This document shows positions 48,608 through 55,139 of a DNA stretch of 64,000 nucleotides, one piece after another. Position 1 is the stretch's first letter. Every line of letters begins with the position of its first letter. Source of the DNA: Polyangiaceae bacterium (GTDB lineage: Bacteria > Myxococcota_A > Polyangia > Polyangiales > Polyangiaceae); assembly GCA_025936115.1 (NCBI GenBank), contig JAICTZ010000004.1, forward strand, positions 62,001 to 126,000, written 5' to 3'. The notes beneath the pieces are model-generated. The model had not been told where the DNA came from, made no database searches, and saw nothing but the letters and a program-made list of their open reading frames with translations. A program made the translations under genes and the position numbers.

Positions 48608-49746
48608 CGTACTTCCGCGGGAGACGCAAGGACTAGACCAGCTGCCAGGCCGTGGCGCCGCTGCCGCAAGGAACCGAGCAGAACGCTGACGGCATGCTCC
48701 TCGGCCGATAGGCCCGGCGAACGCATCCGACGGGCGCGCCGGAGCGCGCGCGCGAACTCCTCGTGCAAGCGTCCTCCAAGATAGCAATCGAACAGTGAGG
48801 GATCGACGTAGCTCTTGCGGCAAACGGTCACGGTATTGCCGAGACATTCAGCCGCTTGCTCGATGGCTCGGCTGAGGTTCTTCTTTGCAACCCGCTGGTT
48901 CTGGCAAGGCGCACAGCGGGCCAGGCGGATGCTGGTCTGGAGCGTGGCCGCCCAGGTGCGGAACTGCTTGGCCGTGAAGGGTTGACCCATGCTTTCGCGC
49001 AAGTAGGCGTTCACGTCGGCCGAGCGCACGGGGTGCGTCGCGCCGTCCGCTCCGCGATAGCGGAACAGCGGTTGATTGCGGTGAGCACTCGCGTGCCGCA
49101 CGGCCGCCGCGAGCCTGCGATCATGCAGCGTCGTGCGCCAGCGTTTGCCGCCCTTGCCGCGAAAGACGAACTCGACGGTTTCGCCGTGCACGCGCGCGTG
49201 GCGGCCGCGCAATGTCGTCACCCCGTGCGAGCCGTTCGCTTGCGCGTACTTTTCGTTGCCGACGCGGATCTGCGTCGCTTCGATCAAACGCACGACGAGC
49301 GCGACGATTTTTTCCTTGGTGGGTTCGTCACGTGCAACGTCGCGCGCGACGCGACGGCGGAGGCGCGGCAGCGCGCGCACGAAGGGCAAGATGTCTTCGT
49401 ACTTGGCGTGGTCACGCAGGCAGCGCCACTGCGAGTGGTAACGATATTGTTTGCGACCCTCGGCGTCGAAACCCGTCGCCTGCAGGTGACCGTCTTCGCG
49501 CGCGCAGATCCAGACGTCTCGCCACGCGGGCGGAATCACGAGCGCACGGATGCGCGCGAGCGTGCGTCCCCTTCTCACGAGCCTGCCGCGCTCATCGACG
49601 TAGCGAAAGCGGCCGTTCGTGCCGAGCCGGCGAATACCGGACTCGCCAGCTTCCACGTAGTGCAAGTGAGCGGCGCGGGCGGCGGCACGTCCGTCGCGCA
49701 GCAGATCGGCGCGGCGCGTCGTGACGTTGGCGGTCGGCTGTTTCAT
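48604..49746 (-). CDS. DNA topoisomerase IB (poxvirus type)
   Basis: 380 residues from ATG 49746; the frame is open upstream to about 49935 but without homology. Type IB motifs: RYVDERGRLVRRG, IPPAWRDVWIC, GRKQYRYH, the catalytic region IRVGNEKYAQANGSHGVTTLR, KGGKRWRTTLHDRRL, and the active-site tyrosine Tyr313 in CRKSYVDPSLFD. The enzyme relaxes supercoils without ATP through a 3'-phosphotyrosyl link. The stop overlaps the start of the next gene as ATGA, so topIB leads an operon with two CheB-like genes. Confidence 0.92.
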   Translation of the reverse strand: MKQPTANVTTRRADLLRDGRAAARAAHLHYVEAGESGIRRLGTNGRFRYVDERGRLVRRGRTLARIRALVIPPAWRDVWICAREDGHLQATGFDAEGRKQYRYHSQWRCLRDHAKYEDILPFVRALPRLRRRVARDVARDEPTKEKIVALVVRLIEATQIRVGNEKYAQANGSHGVTTLRGRHARVHGETVEFVFRGKGGKRWRTTLHDRRLAAAVRHASAHRNQPLFRYRGADGATHPVRSADVNAYLRESMGQPFTAKQFRTWAATLQTSIRLARCAPCQNQRVAKKNLSRAIEQAAECLGNTVTVCRKSYVDPSLFDCYLGGRLHEEFARALRRARRMRSPGLSAEEHAVSVLLGSLRQRRHGLAAGLVLASPAEVR

Positions 49747-49873
49747 CGTCGCTTCTGGTTCAGCAACGGTCGTGCCGGCCCAGAAACGCCGTAACTTCGC
49801 GCTGATCGTGGCGTTCATCCGCAGCGGGCCCGCACGCCCCGCCCGACGGGCACGCCTTTTGACTCGCTTCGGT

Positions 49874-50716
49874 TTAGCCTCCGACGCGCTCGATGGCGGC
49901 GACTTCCTGAGGCAAGAGCTCGAAGCTTGCCGCATCGAGGTCCTGCTGCATGTGCTCCGCGCTCGAGGTGCCGGTGAGCGGGAGCATGCCGAGCGCGAGC
50001 GCGAAACGAAAGACGACTTCGGCCGGCGAGCGGCCGGTACGCGCTGCCGCGGCGGCGACGGGAGGCCGCGTGAGCTCGCGCGTGTTCGCCGTCAGCAGCG
50101 AAAAACCTTGGTACACGATCGCGCGTTCGGCCGCGAACTCACGCACAGCGCGGTCCCAACCCGTACGCGCGTAACAACGATTCTGCACGAAGGCCGGCGC
50201 GAACTCCGCCTCGTCCGCCAAGAGCCGCAGCTGTTCGAGCGTCACGTTGCTCACGCCGAGGTAACGCACGCGCCCTTGCCTGAGCAGGTTCTCCATTGCG
50301 CGCCACGCGTCCCAGTCCGCCGGCCCGAGGCCACGGCTGCGCGAGGGACCGTGCAGCACGTAGCTGTCGAGGTAGTCGGTGCCGAGGTGCTCGAGCGAAT
50401 TCGCGAACGATTGTGCGACCTGTTCGCTGACGGGAACGCGGTCGTCGTAGGGAAGCCGGTGATCCTGGCCGTCGACGGAGGTGAACTTGGTTTGTAGAAA
50501 TAGCCGCTCGCGCGTGATGATGCCGGCGTCGAGCGCCGAGCGCACGGCGGCACCCACACCGGCTTCGTAGTAGTGTTTCCGCTGGTTCGCCGTATCGATG
50601 CCGGTGAAGCCGCGCTCGAGCGCGAGGCGGGTGAGCCGCTCGGTGCGATCTTCCTTCCAAGCCGTGCCGTAGAGCAAACGCGGCAGGTCCCCCCGAGCCG
50701 GCGTGATGGGCGCCAT
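49874..50716 (-). CDS. Aldo-keto reductase
   Basis: 280 residues from ATG 50716. AKR barrel with FTGIDTANQRKHYY (Asp and Tyr of the tetrad), LFLQTKFTS (Lys) and YVLHGPS (His). The C-terminal NADP-binding part has LPLTGTSSAEHMQQDL. AKRs reduce aldehydes and ketones with NADPH; substrate not predictable. The 127 bp up to topIB and the 43 bp downstream hold nothing evident. Confidence 0.9.
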   Translation of the reverse strand: MAPITPARGDLPRLLYGTAWKEDRTERLTRLALERGFTGIDTANQRKHYYEAGVGAAVRSALDAGIITRERLFLQTKFTSVDGQDHRLPYDDRVPVSEQVAQSFANSLEHLGTDYLDSYVLHGPSRSRGLGPADWDAWRAMENLLRQGRVRYLGVSNVTLEQLRLLADEAEFAPAFVQNRCYARTGWDRAVREFAAERAIVYQGFSLLTANTRELTRPPVAAAAARTGRSPAEVVFRFALALGMLPLTGTSSAEHMQQDLDAASFELLPQEVAAIERVGG

Positions 50717-50759
50717 CAGCCCGGACGATAGCCGAAATGGCCGGCGAGGTGTGCGTTAG

Positions 50760-51374
50760 TTACAGCGTCAAGAGGCCGCGCCGGGCCGCGCGCGCCACGG
50801 CGTCGGTGCGGGTGTCGGCACCGAGCTTGTCGAGCAGGGAGCGGACGTGAAACTTCACGGTGTGCTCGCTCACGCCGAGCGCTTCACCAATCGCGCGATT
50901 CGAGAGCCCGCTCGCCACGAGCTCGAGCACCTCGCGTTCGCGCGTGCTGAGCGTGCCCGCTTCGGGTATCGGCACGCTGCGCGCGAGCAGCGGCGCCACG
51001 GTGTCGCGATCGAACGCGTAGAGTCCCGCTGCGACGGCGACGGACGCCGCCGCGAGGCGTTCCCCCGGGGCGTCGCGCCGCAGCGCTCCCTGCGCGCCGC
51101 CCTGCACGAGCTCTCGCGCCCGTTCGGGCCGGCCCACGAGCGCGAGCACCGGCACGCCGGGCGGCACCCGCGAAAGCGCCATTTCGGCCGAAGTATCGTC
51201 GGGCACGTCTTCGACGATCACATCGACGCTCTCCGCGTCGAAGCTCTGCGCTTCGTCGAGCGGCGCACTGCCGACGACGCGGAGCTCCGTCGAAGAGCCG
51301 AGAATGTCCGTGAGGCCACGGCGCACGACGGGGGAATCGGCCAAGACTGCCGCCGCGAACAGGAGGGCCAACAT
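50760..51374 (-). CDS. LuxR/NarL-type regulator with degenerate receiver
   Basis: 204 residues from ATG 51374. The C-terminal helix-turn-helix is intact (LSTREREVLELVASGLSNRAIGEALGVSEHTVKFHVRSLLDKL). The receiver keeps an Asp at position 56 (VDVIVEDVPD) but has lost one acidic pocket residue (VLADS) and the conserved Lys (GALRRDA in place of 'YLLKD'). So activation may not need phosphorylation. It is divergent from two HtrA-like genes across 113 bp holding a perfect 8-bp inverted repeat, and no histidine kinase adjoins. Confidence 0.85.
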   Translation of the reverse strand: MLALLFAAAVLADSPVVRRGLTDILGSSTELRVVGSAPLDEAQSFDAESVDVIVEDVPDDTSAEMALSRVPPGVPVLALVGRPERARELVQGGAQGALRRDAPGERLAAASVAVAAGLYAFDRDTVAPLLARSVPIPEAGTLSTREREVLELVASGLSNRAIGEALGVSEHTVKFHVRSLLDKLGADTRTDAVARAARRGLLTL

Positions 51375-51418
51375 ATCCCTTGAACCTAAGCACCCCGAGC
51401 ACGCTGTAAAGCCCTGCC

Positions 51419-51446
51419 CGAACGGGTAGGCGGGCGCGCCCGTTCG
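51419..51446. promoter_or_regulatory. Inverted repeat, candidate operator of the divergent regulator/htrA promoters
   Basis: CGAACGGG (51419-51426) and CCCGTTCG (51439-51446) are exact inverse copies separated by 12 bases, so half-sites are centred 20 bp apart, two helix turns. The spacer itself contains the palindrome-like GGGCGCGCCC. Its location between the two start codons suits autoregulation by the LuxR-type protein. Confidence 0.45.
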
Positions 51447-51487
51447 ACGAGTTACGCCCGGGAGGCTCGGTCCTTAGTTTCTTGAAC

Positions 51488-52369
51488 ATGAGTGACCTTT
51501 CAGCAATTTCCCAGGCATTTGGCGAGGCGGTCGCGCGGGTGAGCCGCAGCGTCGTCGCCGTTCATAGCGGGCGCTGTGAAACGGCGAGCGGCGTCGCGTT
51601 CAGCCGCGAACACGTCGTCACGGCAGCCCACGCGCTCGAGCGCGAAACCGAGCTCGAGGTGACGCTCGGGGACGAACGCGTGCCGGCAACGCTGGTCGGC
51701 GTCGACGCCGGCAGCGATCTGGCCGTCTTGCGCGTCGAGCGCGAGCTCACACCGCTCCCGCACGCCGACCTCGCCGCGCTCCGGCCAGGTGAGCTCGCGC
51801 TGGCGGTTTCGCGCGGGGGCCGCGGGCTCAAGGCGCGGCTCGGGATCGTGAGCCGGGTCGGGCCGGGCTTTCGCGTCGGACCGGGTCTGGACGCGGAGCG
51901 CTACGTCGAGAGCGATATCGCGCCCGCGCCGGGACTTGCGGCGAGCGCGCTCATCGACGCGAACGGGGCGCTCATCGGGCTCAACGCGACGGGCATCGTG
52001 CGCGGCGCGCTCGTGGCGCTGCCGAGCGCCGTGGTCGCGCGCGCCGTCGACGCCATCGTGCGACACGGTCACGTGCGGCGCGCGAAGCTCGGCGTCGTGG
52101 TGGAGCGCGTCGAGCTGCCTCGAGCCGTGGCGGAACGGCGCGGCCACCGACGGGGGCTCATCGTGCTCGGTGTCGCCGCGGGCGGCCCCGCGGAGCTCGG
52201 GGGCGTGCTGCTCGGCGACGTGATCCTCGCCGTCGGCGGGCAAGCCGTCGCGCGCGCCGACGAGCTCGCGAGTGTGCTCGACGAAGGTAAAATCGGCGTC
52301 GAGCTCGGGGTGGACATCCTGCGCGCCGGCGCCGAACAGACGCTCAGCGTGAAACCGGAGGCGCGATGA
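51488..52369 (+). CDS. HtrA-like pseudoprotease with PDZ domain (catalytic Ser lost)
   Basis: 293 residues from ATG 51488. Trypsin-like domain with His48 (TAAHAL) and Asp77 (AGSDLAVLRV) kept. The serine loop reads APGLAASALID where the coupled neighbour has NPGSSGGPLLD, so the catalytic Ser is Ala151 and the oxyanion-hole glycines are also changed. A PDZ domain follows (about 195-290; AAGGPAELGGVLLGDVILAV). No signal peptide or membrane segment. It is translationally coupled (ATGA) to the intact protease at 52366. Probably a regulatory or scaffold partner. Confidence 0.8.
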   Translation: MSDLSAISQAFGEAVARVSRSVVAVHSGRCETASGVAFSREHVVTAAHALERETELEVTLGDERVPATLVGVDAGSDLAVLRVERELTPLPHADLAALRPGELALAVSRGGRGLKARLGIVSRVGPGFRVGPGLDAERYVESDIAPAPGLAASALIDANGALIGLNATGIVRGALVALPSAVVARAVDAIVRHGHVRRAKLGVVVERVELPRAVAERRGHRRGLIVLGVAAGGPAELGGVLLGDVILAVGGQAVARADELASVLDEGKIGVELGVDILRAGAEQTLSVKPEAR

Positions 52370-53271
52370 CGCCGCTCGTCGAGCTCTCCGAGTCGATCGA
52401 ACGACTGGTGAGTGACACCTCGCCGAGCGTGGTCGCGGTCGAGCACGCTCGCGGTCAGGGCAGCGGGCTCGTGATCGCCTCCGACGGCTACGTGGTGACC
52501 AATTCGCACGTCGTGCGCGGCGCCCGAGAGCTCACGGTTGCCGTCGGGCCGGGCGAGCGCGTCTCCGCGGAGGTGGCCGGCGACGATCCCGCGAGTGACT
52601 TGGCCGTCGTGCGCGTCGGCGCGACGGGACTGCCGAGCCTCACGCTGCTCGAGGAGCGGCGCCTGCGCGTGGGGCAGCTCGTGCTCGCGATTGGCAACCC
52701 CTTGCGCTTCGATCGCTCGGTGAGCCTCGGCGTCGTGAGCGCGCTCGATCGCACGCTGCCGGCCGAGCGCGGCCGCGCACTCGAGGGGCTCGTGCAGACG
52801 GACGCTGCCATCAATCCGGGCAGCTCCGGGGGGCCCTTGCTCGACGCGCGCGGCGTCGCCGTCGGCATTACGACGGCGGTGATCCCGATGGCGCGCGGCT
52901 TGGGGTTCGCGATTCCGGCTCACACCGTGAGCTGGGTCGTGGCGATGCTGCTCAAAGAGGGCCATATCGAGCGGCCGCGCATCGGGATCGGGGCGCGCGG
53001 CGTGGATCTGCCACCCGCGCGCGCGCGCGAGCTCGATCAGGTGCGTGCCGTCGAGGTGCTCGAGGTGGTCACGGGCGAAGCGGCCGACCGCGCTGGGCTG
53101 CGACAGGGCGATTTGCTGCTCCGCGCCAACGGGGAAGCGGTCGGCAGCGTCGACGATCTCGTGCGCACGCTCGTGCTCTCCGGCGGCCGCGGGCTCACGC
53201 TCGAGCTCGAGCGCAGCCGCGAACGCCGCACGGTCGAAGTCACGCCGGGAGCCGCGCGGCACGCGGCGTAG
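52366..53271 (+). CDS. HtrA/Deg-type serine protease with PDZ domain
   Basis: 301 residues. ATG 52366 overlaps the previous stop; GGAGG lies 6 nt upstream. Complete triad: His48 (VTNSHVV), Asp78 (PASDLAVVRV) and Ser154 (NPGSSGGPLLD), then GLGFAIPAHTV. PDZ domain (about 200-290; GEAADRAGLRQGDLLLRANG). Unlike DegP, DegQ and DegS there is no signal peptide or membrane anchor, so it should act in the cytosol unless a start upstream is missed, which the overlap makes unlikely. HtrA-family enzymes degrade misfolded proteins or cut regulators. Confidence 0.9.
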   Translation: MTPLVELSESIERLVSDTSPSVVAVEHARGQGSGLVIASDGYVVTNSHVVRGARELTVAVGPGERVSAEVAGDDPASDLAVVRVGATGLPSLTLLEERRLRVGQLVLAIGNPLRFDRSVSLGVVSALDRTLPAERGRALEGLVQTDAAINPGSSGGPLLDARGVAVGITTAVIPMARGLGFAIPAHTVSWVVAMLLKEGHIERPRIGIGARGVDLPPARARELDQVRAVEVLEVVTGEAADRAGLRQGDLLLRANGEAVGSVDDLVRTLVLSGGRGLTLELERSRERRTVEVTPGAARHAA

Positions 53272-53279
53272 CCTCGAGA

Positions 53280-55073
53280 CTAGCGAGTCCGGCGTCGGAT
53301 GGCGAGGCAACCGGCGCAGGCGGCGAGCAGCCACGGCGTCAAGGGGGTACCCGCCGGTGGCGCTCCAAGCGCACAGCCGCGTGAGCGGGCAGTGGACGCG
53401 GAGCTCGCAGTCGGCACGGCGGCTGGCGGCGGTGCGACGGGCTCGAGCTCGGCGGCGGCGAGCCCGAGCTCCGGCAGGGCCACGAGCAGTCCCTTGCCGA
53501 GCACGTGCGGATCGCGGCTCTGGCTCGCGAGATCCAGCGCGAGTGGCACGGCACGTGGCGCGCGCGCTTCGGAGGCCCAGCGCTTGCCCCAACGAAACCT
53601 CCGCGGCGACGAACACGCGCTGCCGCGCGCCCACGGCTCGAGTGCGAAGAAGCGCACCTGCAAGTGATTTTCCGGCGCCGGCGCTGCCCCGAGCGTCACC
53701 TCGCCGCGCGCCCCCGCGGGGATCGCCACGCCGCCCGCGAGCGGCCCCGCGGGCGCAAGCTCCAGATCGCGCCGTAGCGCGCCCGCAGGATAGCGATGAT
53801 GCAAGCGCGTGAGCACGTAGGTTTGACGCGCCGTGAGCGCTCGGCGGCGCTCGAGCTCTCGGCGTTCGGCCATGTGTTCGCGTTCGGCCAGCGGCCGCTC
53901 CTTCGGCGCGAGCTCGGCCAGGTGCGTTTCGAAGCGCTCGCGGTCGAGCGTGGGCTCTTCCGTCGGCTCCGGCGCGCGTTCGCGAGCGGTGGTGGTTTGG
54001 GCTTCCAAGACGTCGCCGCCGAGCGTGAGGAGCTCGTCGGGACGGAGCGGCACGTCGGGACAGGGCTCGCCGCAGCCGCTCGTGGGCCACGCGAATTCGG
54101 TCACGTAGGCGTCGGGGTGGCGCGCGCTGAAGGCGTCGAAGAGGCCGTTATAGGCCGTGCCCAGGCGCTCGGCCACGCGCGGTTCGACGCGCACGGCGAG
54201 CGGAAGCTCGGCATGGTCGTGGTTCGCGAGCTCGTAGCGCGCGTCGCGATCGAACACGTAGACGAAGACGTCTTCGGCGTGCCCGTTCGCGCCGCCGAGC
54301 GCTTCGGCAAGCTCGAGCACGGGTTCGCGCGTCGAGAAACGGATGCCACCGAGTTGAATGCTATCTCCTGCCGCGAGCTCGACGTGGGCGAGCGAGACCT
54401 CGGCCAAGAGTAGGTGTGCGCCGGGCTTGAGCTCGCCCGCGATCGCGGCAAGCACGCGTTCAGCGATGCGATAGCCGGCGGCTTCGAGGCTCGCGCGGAG
54501 CTTGTCCGGTTGTGTGTACACGAGGTCACGGTAGGTGAACTCGCTCTCGCGCTCTTTGAACGAAGCCGTCATGGGCACGCTGATCTCGTTCGAGACGGCG
54601 TAATGACGGTCGAGCGGCGGGAGGCCGGGCGACGCGAGAAAGCCCGCGCCCTTGGCCTTCACGTGTTCGTCGAAGCCTTGATCGACTGGTGCTTCGTCAC
54701 ACGGATCCTGTTCGTAGAACGCGTGAAAGCGCGGGGCGCTGAGCGCTTCGACGCGACTCAGCACGGTGCGCTTCACGGTCTTGACCGCGCGTGCGCGCAC
54801 GTCCGACGGCACGGGCACGAGCAAGGCAAACGGAGCGAGCGGCCCCTCGTATTCAGCCGATAACGTCAGTACGGAAAAGCCCCCATGACGCATGAGCACG
54901 ACCGTGCTCGAGCGGAGGCCCTGCTCGTCGCCGGCCTTCGTCACGACGACGCCCGGAAACGCGGTCGCCAATTGGGAAATGCAAAGAACGACGAACGCCG
55001 GGAGTAGTGCGGCAACGCGGCTTCCACGGCCTCGTCGCTTACCTCCACAGAACCGGGCTCGACTGGAGCTCAC
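53280..55073 (-). CDS. DUF2330 surface protein with MYXO-CTERM-like tail
   Basis: 597 residues from GTG 55073; the frame is open to 55130, so the start is uncertain. Signal peptide RVAALLPAFVVLCISQLATA. The mature part begins FPGVVVTKAG and has the DUF2330 pattern: a VVLMRHGGFSVLTLSAEYEG strand set, FALLVPVPSDV, DRHYAVSNEI, YDLVYTQ-like YRDLVYTQPDKL, and FAWPTSGCGEPCPD. The C-terminus has a Cys (RGCALGAP), a hydrophobic helix (TPWLLAACAGCLAI) and RRRTR, the layout of MYXO-CTERM sorting signals, which suggests export and surface anchoring. Function of DUF2330 is unknown. Confidence 0.75.
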   Translation of the reverse strand: MSSSRARFCGGKRRGRGSRVAALLPAFVVLCISQLATAFPGVVVTKAGDEQGLRSSTVVLMRHGGFSVLTLSAEYEGPLAPFALLVPVPSDVRARAVKTVKRTVLSRVEALSAPRFHAFYEQDPCDEAPVDQGFDEHVKAKGAGFLASPGLPPLDRHYAVSNEISVPMTASFKERESEFTYRDLVYTQPDKLRASLEAAGYRIAERVLAAIAGELKPGAHLLLAEVSLAHVELAAGDSIQLGGIRFSTREPVLELAEALGGANGHAEDVFVYVFDRDARYELANHDHAELPLAVRVEPRVAERLGTAYNGLFDAFSARHPDAYVTEFAWPTSGCGEPCPDVPLRPDELLTLGGDVLEAQTTTARERAPEPTEEPTLDRERFETHLAELAPKERPLAEREHMAERRELERRRALTARQTYVLTRLHHRYPAGALRRDLELAPAGPLAGGVAIPAGARGEVTLGAAPAPENHLQVRFFALEPWARGSACSSPRRFRWGKRWASEARAPRAVPLALDLASQSRDPHVLGKGLLVALPELGLAAAELEPVAPPPAAVPTASSASTARSRGCALGAPPAGTPLTPWLLAACAGCLAIRRRTR

Positions 55074-55139
55074 ACGACACGTATAGTCCGGCGCAGGGTG
55101 CCCGCCGGTGCTTTTTCGAAAGCGCGGCACCTCCGGTCC

